NCBI RefSeq assembly: GCF_016862975.1
Contig: NZ_BONZ01000030.1
Span: 124,001 to 188,000, forward strand
Reading direction: 5' to 3'
DNA from: Rugosimonospora africana
GTDB taxonomy: Bacteria > Actinomycetota > Actinomycetes > Mycobacteriales > Micromonosporaceae
Length of the DNA: 64,000 nucleotides
Part shown: positions 49,634-58,189 of the stretch, in pieces
Layout of the letters: every line of letters begins with the position of its first letter
How positions within the stretch are numbered: position 1 is the stretch's first letter
Program-made: the position numbers and the translations under genes
Notes under the pieces: generated by a model
The model's database searches: none
Seen by the model: the letters and a program-made list of their open reading frames with translations, nothing else
Told to the model about the DNA's origin: nothing

Positions 49634-50334
49634 TGGGGGTGCCCGCGCCGGGCATCCCGGCGGCCCTCGCACTGCTCCAGTTCGGCGACTCGATGTTCCC
49701 GGTCGGCACGTTCGCGTTCTCCGGCGGGCTGGAGTCCGCGGTCCAGCACGGAGTCGTCCGCGACCGGGCCGGCCTGGAGGAGTTCACCCGCACCGTGACC
49801 CACCTGGCCGCCACCGGCGACGGCGTCGCGCTGCTCGCCGGGTACCGCGGCGCCGCCGCCGGGGACCTGAACCGGATCCGCGACGCCGACGAGGCGGTGC
49901 ACCTCCGGAAGCTGTCGGAAGAAGCCCGGACGATGACCGTGCGGATGGGCCGCAAACTGGCCGAGGCGGCCTCCCGCATCGTCGGGGACTCGATGCTCGA
50001 CAGGCGGCTGCGCCAGGCCGCCACCGACCGGGTGCCGGTCACCTACCCGGTCGCCCTCGGCGTCCTGTTCGCCGGGCTCGGACTGTCCGAACAGGACGCG
50101 TTCGCCGCGCACCAGTACGGCGTCGCGGTCATGGTGCTCGGCGCCGCCCTGCGCCTGATGCGCGTCGACCACCTCGACACCCAGGCGATCCTGTACGCGA
50201 CGGCCGCGAGTGCCGCGCAGGACTACCAACGGGCTGCCGGCGCGCACCTCGACGACATGGCGACCTTCGGCCCGGTCATCGACGTGCTGGCGGCCGCACA
50301 CGTCCACGCGCACGTGCGCATGTTCATGAATTGA
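49633..50334 (+). CDS. ureF: Urease accessory protein UreF
   Basis: A 233-residue all-alpha protein: ALLQFGDSMFPVGTFAFSGG (the family's SxxPxGxFxxSxGLE start), LESAVQHGVVRDRAGLEEFT, and YPVALGVLFAGLGLSEQDAF. UreF with UreD/H holds the apo-urease and checks the UreG GTPase during nickel insertion. The ATG shares bases with the ureE stop. A 24-bp gap with GGGAG separates it from ureG. Confidence 0.92.
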   Translation: MGVPAPGIPAALALLQFGDSMFPVGTFAFSGGLESAVQHGVVRDRAGLEEFTRTVTHLAATGDGVALLAGYRGAAAGDLNRIRDADEAVHLRKLSEEARTMTVRMGRKLAEAASRIVGDSMLDRRLRQAATDRVPVTYPVALGVLFAGLGLSEQDAFAAHQYGVAVMVLGAALRLMRVDHLDTQAILYATAASAAQDYQRAAGAHLDDMATFGPVIDVLAAAHVHAHVRMFMN

Positions 50335-50358
50335 GCGGACAGCTTCGGGAGAACAGTC

Positions 50359-51009
50359 ATGAAAACCATCTGCCGGATCGGCATCGGCGGCCCGGTCGGA
50401 AGCGGCAAGACAGCGGTCATCGAGGCCATCGTGCCCCGGCTGGTCGCCGGCGGGCTGCGAGTCCTCGTGGTCACCAACGACGTGGTCACCACCGAGGACG
50501 CCAAGCACGTCCGGCGCGCGCTGACCGGGGTACTGGTGGCCGAACGCATCATCGGCGTGGAAACCGGCGCCTGCCCGCACACGGCGATCCGCGAGGACCC
50601 GAGCATGAACCTCGCGGCGGTGGAAGACATGGAGGCCCGGTTCCCGGACACCGACCTGGTGCTCATCGAGAGCGGCGGGGACAACCTCACCCTCACCTTC
50701 AGCCCGGCCCTGGTCGACTACTTCATCTACGTCATCGACGTAGCCGCCGGAGACAAGGTCCCGCGCAAGAACGGTCCGGGCATCTCCCAGTCGGACATCC
50801 TCGTCATCAACAAGACCGACCTCGCCCCGCACGTCGAGGCCGATCTGGACGTCATGGCGCGGGACGCGACCGCGATGCGCGGCGGCAAACCCTTCGTCTT
50901 CACCAACTGCAAGACCGGCGACGGCATCGACGCGCTGATCACCCTGGTCCGGCACAACGCGCTGTTCGACCTGGCGTCCACGCCGGATCCGGTGGACGTA
51001 CCCGCGTGA
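50359..51009 (+). CDS. ureG: Urease accessory GTPase UreG
   Basis: A 216-residue SIMIBI GTPase: P-loop [46 protein letters not shown] (the CPH nickel site), [20 protein letters not shown] and [15 protein letters not shown] (G4). Length and motifs are canonical. It uses GTP hydrolysis to drive nickel into the UreC site. ureD starts at a GTG inside its stop codon. Confidence 0.96.
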   Translation: MKTICRIGIGGPVGSGKTAVIEAIVPRLVAGGLRVLVVTNDVVTTEDAKHVRRALTGVLVAERIIGVETGACPHTAIREDPSMNLAAVEDMEARFPDTDLVLIESGGDNLTLTFSPALVDYFIYVIDVAAGDKVPRKNGPGISQSDILVINKTDLAPHVEADLDVMARDATAMRGGKPFVFTNCKTGDGIDALITLVRHNALFDLASTPDPVDVPA

Positions 51010-51920
51010 TCGAGCTCGACGACGCACCGGAACTGGCGCCGTACCACGATGAGCCGGCACAGCTGCCCAGTGCCGCACCGGGCAAGGTCGGCCTGCTGCG
51101 GTTGGCCTTCGAGCACCGAGCCGGCCGGACGGTTCTCGCCGACCTGTACCGGCAGGCTCCGCTGCTGGCGCAGCGGGCGCTGTACTGGGATCCGGAGATG
51201 CCCGAGTTGGCCTGCGTGTACGTCATCTCGACGTCCGGCGGGATCCTGCAGGGCGACCGGTACCGGATCGACGTGTCCCTCGGCGCGGGCGCCCGGGCGC
51301 TCGTCACCACCCAGGCGGCCACGAAGATCCAGGCGATGGACGCGAACTACGCCTCCCAGATCCAACGGCTCGACCTCGCCGAGAACGCCTACCTGGAATG
51401 TCTCCCGGAGCCCGTCGTCCCGTACCGGCACAGCAGGTTCATCACGCACACCACCGTCACGCTGCCGGAGTCCGCCACCCTGCTGTACGCGGAGACCCTG
51501 CTGCCCGGCCGCACACACCACGGGGGTGGGGAAGTGTTCCAGTACGACCTGTTCTCCTCCACGCTGCGCGCGGGCCGCCCGCACGGACCGGATCTGTTCG
51601 TGGACAAATTCGTGGTGGCTCCGGGACGGTGGCCGACCGACCGCCTCGGCGTGCTCGGCGACTTCCAGGTGCTGGGCAGCGCAGTTCTGCTGACCGCGCC
51701 CGGCTGTGCCCGCCGGGTGTTCGACCGGACACCACCGTCCTGGGATGGCGATGTGCCGCTCGCGGCCGGAGTCTCCCGGCTGCCCAATGACGCCGGGCTG
51801 ATGTACAGGGTGCTCGGGATGGAGACCGAACCGGTGCGGGCGAAGGTACGCGAGTTCTGTGCGTTGGCACGCAGGGAAGCGGTCGGCCGAGGTGTCCCGC
51901 CGGTACCCGCGTGGCGCTGA
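51006..51920 (+). CDS. ureD: Urease accessory protein UreD (UreH)
   Basis: A 304-residue accessory protein: [60 protein letters not shown] and [20 protein letters not shown]. It binds apo-urease first and recruits UreF-UreG. GTG start overlapping the ureG stop. This completes a gene order ureA-B-C-E-F-G-D on one strand with no nickel transporter gene attached. Confidence 0.9.
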   Translation: MIELDDAPELAPYHDEPAQLPSAAPGKVGLLRLAFEHRAGRTVLADLYRQAPLLAQRALYWDPEMPELACVYVISTSGGILQGDRYRIDVSLGAGARALVTTQAATKIQAMDANYASQIQRLDLAENAYLECLPEPVVPYRHSRFITHTTVTLPESATLLYAETLLPGRTHHGGGEVFQYDLFSSTLRAGRPHGPDLFVDKFVVAPGRWPTDRLGVLGDFQVLGSAVLLTAPGCARRVFDRTPPSWDGDVPLAAGVSRLPNDAGLMYRVLGMETEPVRAKVREFCALARREAVGRGVPPVPAWR

Positions 51921-51930
51921 GAGTCCGGCG

Positions 51931-52647
51931 TCAGGGGGCCTGCGGTCGGGTGGCGGGCTTGTGGAAGAAGCCGGCGACGGAGACGCGGGCCGCTTGGCCG
52001 GCGGAGGCGTCGACCTTGGTCAGGACGTGTTGGGCGGTCGGCGAGATGAACACGATGCGGTTCGGCCTGGGCAGGATGACCTGCGCCAGTCCGGGATCGA
52101 ACACGCGGGCGGTCTCATCGTCGTCGTTGAGGAACGCGGGCATCAGCTCGCCGCCGGCGAGGTCGCGCCGCGGGGTCTGGGGATCCAACACCATGAGGTG
52201 TCCGCCCCAGTGCAGTTTCCAGTGCGGGTGCGCGAAGTAGGTGAACGCACCGGTGTAGCGGGCGCCGTCCTGGTGCAGCGACAGCCCGGAGCCGGCCGGG
52301 TATATCCAGGGTGCGAACGACAGCGCCTCCCACGCGTCGAGGTTGCCGACCACGGACGCGACGTCGGGTACCCGTGCCACGATCCAGTCGACGAGGCGGT
52401 CCAGCGGGGTACCGGTCGGGTACCGGGGCGTGCGCGGCCGGCCGACGGGCCGCGGGTGGTACCAGCCGGCCTTGGCGGTCAACGGGTTCCCGTCGGTCAG
52501 CCGCCAGACTTTGTGCCACCGCTGCGCGTGTACCGAGGCGTACTCGACTCCGTTGAGGTACCGGAAGAGGGCGGCGAACTGGTCGGCGGGGAGTACGTCG
52601 TCGTAGACCACGGCCTCGTCGGACTTGTACCGCGGAATGCTTGTCAC
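51931..52647 (-). CDS. 2-oxoglutarate/Fe(II)-dependent oxygenase (prolyl-hydroxylase-like)
   Basis: A 238-residue double-stranded beta-helix oxygenase: first iron ligands LHQDGARYTGAFTYF (His-x-Asp), HWKLHWGGHLMVLDPQ, then distal His in SPTAQHVLTKVDA and Arg for 2-oxoglutarate in ARVSVAGFFHK. N-terminal VVYDDVLPADQFAALFRYLN resembles 2OG oxygenases that act on proteins or peptides. ATG overlaps the stop of the Asp-Pro repeat gene (ATGA), so the two are translated together; the repeat protein is the obvious candidate substrate (inference). Convergent with ureD. Confidence 0.85.
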   Translation of the reverse strand: MTSIPRYKSDEAVVYDDVLPADQFAALFRYLNGVEYASVHAQRWHKVWRLTDGNPLTAKAGWYHPRPVGRPRTPRYPTGTPLDRLVDWIVARVPDVASVVGNLDAWEALSFAPWIYPAGSGLSLHQDGARYTGAFTYFAHPHWKLHWGGHLMVLDPQTPRRDLAGGELMPAFLNDDDETARVFDPGLAQVILPRPNRIVFISPTAQHVLTKVDASAGQAARVSVAGFFHKPATRPQAP

Positions 52648-53630
52648 GATCCCTCCAGTTCGGCGCGTATCACGTCCCGCAGCGCGGGTATCGTCAGCCG
52701 ACCGGGCGCCCGGAGCTGCCCGAGGTCGATGACCTCGTCCGGGTCTGGACCCGGTTCGGGTCCGGGTCCGGGATCGGGGTCTGGGTCAGGACCGGGATCC
52801 GGGTCGGGATCGGGGTCTGGACCCGGTTCGGGCCCAGGATCGGGATCGGGTCCGGGATCGGGGTCCGGTTGGGGTCCGGGATCCGGATCGGGATCCGGGT
52901 CCGGATCGGGATCCGGGTCCGGCTCGGGATCCGGGTCCGGCTCGGGTCCGGGGTCCGGTTGGGGTCCGGGGTCCGGGTCGGGGTCCGGGTCTGGGTCGGG
53001 ATCGGGGTCTGGGTCCGGATCGGGATCCGGGTCGGGCCGCGGGTCCGGCTCCACGACGTCCGGGTCCGGGTCGGGGAACGGGCCGACCGGCCCGTCGTCC
53101 GGTTCGGGCGTCCCGTGGACCGGGACCGTCTCGTCGGACCGCACCTCACCGTTGCCGTCGAGGACCTCGGTGCGCTCGCTGCCGTTGCCGCGACCGTCGA
53201 CGGTCGTCGTCCTGATCGTCGTCTCGCCAGTCGTGAGATCCTTGGTGACCTCGGTCGTACTTCTGGTCCCGTCCGCCTTCTGGACGTCCGACCCCCGGGT
53301 CTCCCGAGTGCCGCTCGCATCCGACTCGGTCGTGGACCAGTCGTGTACCGTCTCGCCCTTCTGGTGTTCGCCGTCGGGTGTGTCCTGCCGGTACTCCGTG
53401 GTGTGGTGCTCCTCGTGGTAGGTCTGCCCGGTGTCCGGATCCCGGATGTCCGTGGTGCGGTCGACATGCCCGTTGCCCGACTGGTCGGTGCCGCGTACCT
53501 CGTCACCCGTTGCCGTGACCCGCCCCTGATCGTCCACGTGCTCGAGGTGGGTGTAGACCTTTCCGCCGGACTCGGAGCTGGACTTCTTGATGTACCCGCC
53601 CGATCCGTCCGGCCGCACGCTCTCTGTCAC
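52644..53630 (-). CDS. Asp-Pro repeat protein with conserved-looking C-terminal helix
   Basis: About 328 residues, no signal peptide or membrane helix. The first 180 residues are hydrophilic and Thr/Asp/Gly-rich with short beta-type repeats (VYTHLEHVDDQGRVTATGDE, TTEVTKDLTTGETTIRTTTV). Residues about 185-297 are almost pure Asp-Pro/Gly-Pro/Glu-Pro dipeptides. The last 31 residues (DEVIDLGQLRAPGRLTIPAL then RDVIRAELEGS) look like a folded helix or recognition tag. GTG 53630 is chosen for the upstream AGGATCGAGGG; GTG 53651 is an alternative. Co-translated with the 2OG oxygenase. The extreme acidity suggests ion binding or a hydroxylation scaffold; function unknown. Confidence 0.75.
   Translation of the reverse strand: MTESVRPDGSGGYIKKSSSESGGKVYTHLEHVDDQGRVTATGDEVRGTDQSGNGHVDRTTDIRDPDTGQTYHEEHHTTEYRQDTPDGEHQKGETVHDWSTTESDASGTRETRGSDVQKADGTRSTTEVTKDLTTGETTIRTTTVDGRGNGSERTEVLDGNGEVRSDETVPVHGTPEPDDGPVGPFPDPDPDVVEPDPRPDPDPDPDPDPDPDPDPDPDPDPGPQPDPGPEPDPDPEPDPDPDPDPDPDPDPGPQPDPDPGPDPDPGPEPGPDPDPDPDPGPDPDPDPGPGPEPGPDPDEVIDLGQLRAPGRLTIPALRDVIRAELEGS
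52741..53080. repeat. Low-complexity GGGTCCGGATC-type tandem tract
   Basis: Degenerate 6-bp units (GGGTCC, GGGATC, GGGTCT) encode Asp-Pro dipeptides on the minus strand. The plus strand is a dense run of GGG triplets and could form G-quadruplexes. The opposite frame would read Gly-Ser; it is a shadow because it continues antisense to the oxygenase. Confidence 0.9.
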
Positions 53631-53759
53631 TGTCCCTCGATCCTGTCCCACTCGGTGGAGGCCGTGCCCCGATGGTGCGGGCGAACCGGGCGCCGCACAT
53701 CAGTGCTGACCCTGATGTCGGGACGGCGGCGGCGGGTGAAGCTCGTCCGGGAGGCCGCG

Positions 53760-54113
53760 ATGGTGACGGTGGTGATTGTCGATGACCACGCCGGCTTCCG
53801 CGCGATGGCGCGGGCGCTGCTGCTGGATGGCGGGTTCCAGGTCGTCGGGGAGGCCGCCACCGGCGGGCAGGCGCTCGCGGTGGTGGCTGAGCTGGCCCCC
53901 GAGGTGGTGCTGCTCGACGTGCGGCTGCCCGACCTGGACGGGTTCACCGTCTGCCGGACGCTGAGAGACACCGGCTCGGCGGCCCGGGTGGTGCTCTGCT
54001 CGATCGGTGCCGGGGCGGATTACGGCTCTCGGGTGCGTGACTGCGGCGCGGCCGGCTTCCTTCCGAAGGCCGCGCTGACCGCCGACGCGGTGCGTAGGCT
54101 GTGTGGTGCGTAG
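53760..54113 (+). CDS. Stand-alone receiver-domain response regulator
   Basis: A 117-residue CheY-like receiver: VTVVIVDDHAGFRAMARALL, phosphoacceptor Asp in EVVLLDVRLPDLDGF, VVLCSIGAG and the conserved Lys in AGFLPKAALTADA. It lacks an output domain. The ATG at 53760 is preceded by GGGAGG. The nearby histidine-kinase operon (minus strand, convergent) is its probable phosphodonor; it could act as a phosphate sink or protein-interaction switch. Confidence 0.85.
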   Translation: MVTVVIVDDHAGFRAMARALLLDGGFQVVGEAATGGQALAVVAELAPEVVLLDVRLPDLDGFTVCRTLRDTGSAARVVLCSIGAGADYGSRVRDCGAAGFLPKAALTADAVRRLCGA

Positions 54114-54177
54114 GCCGTGCGGTGCGTAGGAGGCTCTGCGGTGCGTAGGACGCTATGCGGTGCGTAGGACGCTATGC
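54105..54177. repeat. 19-bp tandem repeats spanning two gene ends
   Basis: GGTGCGTAGG-initial units: a shorter first unit at 54105-54120, then 54121-54139, 54140-54158 and 54159-54177 (the last two identical, GGTGCGTAGGACGCTATGC). The first contains the TAG of the receiver gene; the last reaches the stop of the convergent LuxR gene at 54172. Confidence 0.85.
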
Positions 54178-54828
54178 GGTGCGCAGGTAGGCGACGACGG
54201 CCAGGACGCGCCGGTGGTAGTCGGGCTCGGGCGGCAGGTCCAGGCGTAGGAAGATGCTGCGCACGTGTGACTCCACAGTCTTCGGGGTCAGGCATAGCTG
54301 CGCCGCGATCGCCACGTTGGAACGGCCGGTGGCCATCAGGGCAAGCACCTCCCGTTCGCGCGCGGTCAACCGTCCCAGCGGTTGTTCGCGCCGCCGGTCG
54401 GCGAGCATCACCGCGACGACGGCCGGGTCGACCGCGCAGCCGCCGCGGGCAACGCGGTGCAGCGCGTCCAGGAACTCGGTCACGCTGGCGACCCGTTCCT
54501 TCAGCAGGTACCCCACGCCACGGGCGCTGCCGCTCAGCAGGTCGGCCAGGTAGCGCGACTCGAGGTGCTGGGAGAGCACCAGCACACCGACGCCGGGATG
54601 GGCGGCCCGGATCCGCACGGCGGCCTCAAGCCCCTCCAGGCGGTGGGTCGGCGGCATCCGGACGTCCACCACGGCAACGTCCGGCCGGTGCGTGACGACC
54701 GCGTCCCACAACGCGTCCGGATCGCCGACCTCGGCCGCGACCTCGAAACCGTGATGGCCCAGCAGCGTGCCGATCGCGCTACGCACGAGAACGGCATCAT
54801 CGGCGAGCACCACCCGTACCGGCATCAC
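54172..54828 (-). CDS. NarL/LuxR-family response regulator
   Basis: A 218-residue regulator: receiver [20 protein letters not shown], Asp in [34 protein letters not shown] and [13 protein letters not shown] (Lys); Lux[24 protein letters not shown] with [20 protein letters not shown]. It follows the sensor kinase with a 4-bp overlap, forming a complete two-component system. The truncated regulator at 6170-6619 belongs to the same family. Confidence 0.93.
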   Translation of the reverse strand: MMPVRVVLADDAVLVRSAIGTLLGHHGFEVAAEVGDPDALWDAVVTHRPDVAVVDVRMPPTHRLEGLEAAVRIRAAHPGVGVLVLSQHLESRYLADLLSGSARGVGYLLKERVASVTEFLDALHRVARGGCAVDPAVVAVMLADRRREQPLGRLTAREREVLALMATGRSNVAIAAQLCLTPKTVESHVRSIFLRLDLPPEPDYHRRVLAVVAYLRTA

Positions 54829-56621
54829 GCGCCTCCCGGGAGGACCGCCGACACCGACGTACCGTGTCCGGGCGCGCTGCGCAGCACGAGGTCGCCGTCG
54901 AGCGCGCGTACCCGGTCGGTCAGCCCGAGCAGACCCGACCCACCCGCCAGGTCCGCCCCGCCGATCCCGTCGTCGACCACCTCGACGCGCAGCACTGTGC
55001 CGTCGTAGCCGACCCGGACCTGGACCCGGTTGGCTCGCGCGTGCTTCATCACGTTGGTCAGCGCCTCCGCGACCACCCGGTACGCCGTCTCCTCCACTGG
55101 CGTGGGGAGCCGGGGCAGCGGCGGCGCGGTCAGCGCGACCGGTACCGGCGCCCGTTCGACCAGCGACTCCAGCGCGGGTACGAGACCCAGCTCGGACAGG
55201 ATCGCCGGGTGCATGCCCCGGACCAGTTCCCGGAGTTCCGCCAGCGCGGCTTCGAGACTGTCGGCGCAGGCACGGGTCAACGCTCGCAGCCGCGGATCGG
55301 CGTCCGGCGGAAGGCTTTCGTCGACCATCCGCACGCCGATCGCGGCGGCCACCACGCTCTGCTGTACGCCGTCGTGCAGGTCCCGTTCCATCCGCCGGCG
55401 TTCCTCGGAACCGGCGGCGACGATCCGGGCGCGGGAGTCACGCACCTCGGCCAACTGCGCGCGCACCTCGGCGGTCAGCCGCTGGTTGTCCAGCAGCAGG
55501 CCGGCGGCTGCCGTGGCGGCCTCCAGGACGTGCGGATCGTCCAGCAGCGCGGCGTCGTGGACCAGCCCGGCGACCCGGCGGCCGTCGCGCTCGACGAACG
55601 TCACCACCCGACCCGGCGGCGGGACGGGCAGCGGGATTCCCTCGGCGTCGACAAGCTGCCCGCCGTCCGGGCGCCAGTAGCCGATGCGCAGCGATCGGTC
55701 GCCCAGCGCGACGGCCAGCCGGTCGCGCAACCGCGCCGGAGTGAACGGCCGCTGGAGGTCGATGAGCAGTGCGGCGACCCCGGTCCGGCCGAGCCTGACC
55801 CGCAGCACGCCGGCGAGGAACCCCAGCGGCAGCAGGCAGAAGGCCACCCCGTACACCTCAAGGCAGATCAGCCGCGCAAGCGTCCCGTCGGCGGCGGCGC
55901 TGCTGGCAGCGGACGCCACCGCGCCGACCAGCCCGGTGAGGAAGACCGGGGCGAGCAGCCGCCGCTGCGGCGCGCTGGCCGCGAACCATCGCCGCAGCAA
56001 CACCACCGCGATGCCCACGGCGACAGCCGCGCCGAGGCCGTACACCAGCCCGCCGATCACCTTGACGGCTCCGTCCGAGGGGTACCCGAGCAGCAGGTTG
56101 GCCGCGCGTTCCCGGCCGCGGTCGCGCGGGTCGACGAACACGACGCCCAGCGGCGAGAGCCCGAGGGCGGTGGCGTAGGCGATGCCGACCAGCCACCGCT
56201 CGACCGCCGAGCCGAGCCGTCCGGTCGGGAACGCGAGGACCAGGTGGGCGAGGAACCCGTTCGATGCCGTACCGAGCATCAAGCCGGCCGTGTACGCCAG
56301 CCGGCCGTGGGAAAACTGCAGATCCTCGGCGAACCAACCCACGCCGACGAGCACCATCAGGAACCCGATCGGGTTGTCGCGGCGCCGGTGGAACGCAAGC
56401 AGGCCGGCGCCGATGAACAGCACGCCGCTGACCCCACCGAACACGGTATCGGCGACGGAGTGGGTGGCGTCCCGCGCCTTGAGCGGCAGAACACTCGCGG
56501 CGACCAACAGCCCGAGCGCCGCCGCGGCGTAGACGGTGAGCGGGTTGCCGGCCCGTGGGTCCGAGGCGGCGAGCTGACCGCGTCCGGCGAGGGTGGCTCC
56601 CGTTGCCCGCCACGGAATCAC
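54825..56621 (-). CDS. Membrane sensor histidine kinase (NarX/DesK type)
   Basis: A 598-residue kinase. The N-terminal 280 residues have about eight hydrophobic helices ([40 protein letters not shown]), a sensor type common in actinomycetes. A GAF-like segment follows, then HisKA_3 ([20 protein letters not shown], His phosphosite) and a HATPase_c domain ([40 protein letters not shown]). It phosphorylates the adjacent LuxR regulator. The stimulus is unknown, perhaps a membrane or lipophilic signal. Confidence 0.92.
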   Translation of the reverse strand: MIPWRATGATLAGRGQLAASDPRAGNPLTVYAAAALGLLVAASVLPLKARDATHSVADTVFGGVSGVLFIGAGLLAFHRRRDNPIGFLMVLVGVGWFAEDLQFSHGRLAYTAGLMLGTASNGFLAHLVLAFPTGRLGSAVERWLVGIAYATALGLSPLGVVFVDPRDRGRERAANLLLGYPSDGAVKVIGGLVYGLGAAVAVGIAVVLLRRWFAASAPQRRLLAPVFLTGLVGAVASAASSAAADGTLARLICLEVYGVAFCLLPLGFLAGVLRVRLGRTGVAALLIDLQRPFTPARLRDRLAVALGDRSLRIGYWRPDGGQLVDAEGIPLPVPPPGRVVTFVERDGRRVAGLVHDAALLDDPHVLEAATAAAGLLLDNQRLTAEVRAQLAEVRDSRARIVAAGSEERRRMERDLHDGVQQSVVAAAIGVRMVDESLPPDADPRLRALTRACADSLEAALAELRELVRGMHPAILSELGLVPALESLVERAPVPVALTAPPLPRLPTPVEETAYRVVAEALTNVMKHARANRVQVRVGYDGTVLRVEVVDDGIGGADLAGGSGLLGLTDRVRALDGDLVLRSAPGHGTSVSAVLPGGA

Positions 56622-56785
56622 GCGGCCAGAATGCGGCCGGTGCCCGCCGGGGTCAACCGCGGGTCATGAACCCGACACGCCGGCGTCCGCTCCGGTGTGC
56701 CATTTCAGGGCTGGCCCTGATGCCGGGCCTCGCCGGCGGCGGGACGCTGGCCGGCAGACAGCGGTACCCAGAGATTGGAGCCGAC

Positions 56786-57949
56786 ATGCCCGGTCCACAC
56801 GACGGCCCGGAAATCCTCGCCGCGCACCTGCCACCCGGCTTCGGGCCGCCGCTCGATTCGCTGCTCGACGCCCACTTCGTGGCCGCGCGGGACGCCATCC
56901 ACCAGAAGGCCGCACAGCTCTCGCCCGGGTTCACCGGCGCCGCCAACGGCGCCATCCAGTCCGCGCCCGGCATCTTCGCCGACGAGAAGGTCTACTTCCA
57001 GCGGTACGACAACTGCACCGTCTACTTCGGACCGCGCACCGGTGCCCACGAGATTCACGGCGGCATCCGGTCGAAGTACGACTCGATCAACGGACTGGAA
57101 CTGCTCGGCGTCCCGGTCACCGACGAGACGCCGTGCCCGGACGGGACGGGCCGGTACAACCACTTCGACAAGGACGGGTCCATTTACTGGCACCCGGACA
57201 CCGGTCCGTTCTGGATCAATGGGGCGCTGCGCGGCGAGTGGGGCCGCCGCGGTTGGGAGAAGGGCTCGCTGGGGTACCCGTTGCGGGACACCTTCCAGCC
57301 GGTACCGGAGCAGTCCGCCGTGCTGTTCCAGGCGGGCGCCTTGTGCTACGACGGGCAGCGGGTGACCGACGCGCCATCGGCCTACCTGGACCGGGATTCA
57401 CTGCTGACGTACGTGTGGCGGACCTTCGACCGCATCGTGCACCAGAGCCCGGACAACATCGGCCTGTACCCGCAGCATTCGATCGACGCGGTCAGCAACT
57501 CGTACGGCGACTTCGTCCGCGCCCGCAACCGGGTCATCACGTTCACCATCAACGGCTTCCACGACGCCGGTCTGCTACTGCCCGACCAGAACTGGTCCGC
57601 CCACTTCCAGGTACTCGTGCAGGAGGCCGACTTCCACACGCCGCCCCCGGACGCGGCGCAGGACCATCCCGGGTACGACCTGATCGCCAGCCACCTGGGA
57701 AACACGGTCGACGCCAGCGGGATCGGGCCGGGAGCGGTCGCGGACGGAATCTCGCACGCGATATCCGGTGCGTTCCCCATCCGGTTGGCGGCGCCCGATC
57801 CGCGCCAGCCCTTGTTCCCCCGGGTCAGTGGGTTCATCGGCGCCCTGGTCGCCCCCGACGGTGGCGTGGGCCTGCTGTTCGCGGACACTGACGCCGGACG
57901 GTTCGCGGCTCTGGCGGCCCGCCAGGCCATCGAGGCGGGGCTGAGATAA
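56786..57949 (+). CDS. LGFP-repeat protein
   Basis: A 387-residue protein. The middle (residues about 85-185) carries LGFP-like repeats: GGIRSKYDSINGLELLGVPV, GRYNHFDKDGSIYWHPDTGP, EKGSLGYPLRDT. LGFP repeats occur in mycolic-acid and wall-associated or secreted actinobacterial proteins and may bind wall polymers. The C-terminal 190 residues (VWRTFDRIVHQSPDNIGLYP, FTINGFHDAGLLLPDQNWSA) are unfamiliar. TTGGAG precedes the ATG. An in-frame ATG at 56668 would add a basic hydrophobic start, which I do not favour. No signal peptide from 56786, so location is unclear. Confidence 0.75.
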   Translation: MPGPHDGPEILAAHLPPGFGPPLDSLLDAHFVAARDAIHQKAAQLSPGFTGAANGAIQSAPGIFADEKVYFQRYDNCTVYFGPRTGAHEIHGGIRSKYDSINGLELLGVPVTDETPCPDGTGRYNHFDKDGSIYWHPDTGPFWINGALRGEWGRRGWEKGSLGYPLRDTFQPVPEQSAVLFQAGALCYDGQRVTDAPSAYLDRDSLLTYVWRTFDRIVHQSPDNIGLYPQHSIDAVSNSYGDFVRARNRVITFTINGFHDAGLLLPDQNWSAHFQVLVQEADFHTPPPDAAQDHPGYDLIASHLGNTVDASGIGPGAVADGISHAISGAFPIRLAAPDPRQPLFPRVSGFIGALVAPDGGVGLLFADTDAGRFAALAARQAIEAGLR

Positions 57950-58171
57950 CCGCACCGCGGCCCCGGGGTCCGGTCGGGGAACGACCTCCGCCGCGGCTCC
58001 GTCCTCGCCCACGGCTCCGTCCTCGCCCACGGCTCCGTCCTCGCCCGCGAGTCCGAGAGCCGCGGGCGTGGACTCGATGAATTCGCGCAGAGCGGGCGTC
58101 TGGGTCGCGTCCGCTCTGCTCTGGATCAGGCCCGCGAGTTCGGCTCGCTGCTCGGCGGTGAGGCGACTCAA
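57575..58171 (-). CDS. Doubtful short gene downstream of the LAL regulator
   Basis: A TTG-initiated frame starting 18 bp after the LAL regulator stop reads SRLTAEQRAELAGLIQSRAD, TPALREFIESTPAALGLAG, then GEDGAV repeats, all protein-like. However, after about 90 codons it runs antisense through the LGFP gene, and no ribosome site is visible. It may be a short gene whose end has decayed, or chance. Not recognised. Confidence 0.3.
   Translation of the reverse strand: MSRLTAEQRAELAGLIQSRADATQTPALREFIESTPAALGLAGEDGAVGEDGAVGEDGAAAEVVPRPDPGAAVRLSQPRLDGLAGRQSREPSGVSVREQQAHATVGGDQGADEPTDPGEQGLARIGRRQPDGERTGYRVRDSVRDRSRPDPAGVDRVSQVAGDQVVPGMVLRRVRGRRVEVGLLHEYLEVGGPVLVGQ
57995..58048. repeat. Three 18-bp tandem repeats
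   Basis: GGCTCCGTCCTCGCCCAC at 57995-58012 and 58013-58030, with a third copy (last bases changed) at 58031-58048. Lies in the gap between convergent LGFP and LAL-regulator genes. Confidence 0.85.
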
Positions 58172-58189
58172 CCGCCAAGGCCGATGCTG

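Noticed and set aside
46868-49672. Very long minus-strand open frame (over 900 codons) across ureB-ureC-ureE
   Set aside because: It is the antisense shadow of urease genes whose products are unmistakable; composition is Arg/Gly/Val-rich with no domain.
51859-53421. Plus-strand Gly-Ser repeat frame across the Asp-Pro region
   Set aside because: It continues antisense through the 2OG oxygenase; the minus-strand frame gives a sensible N- and C-terminus and translational coupling.
54105-54177. Possible CRISPR array
   Set aside because: Units are contiguous 19-bp tandem copies without spacers, and no cas genes are present.
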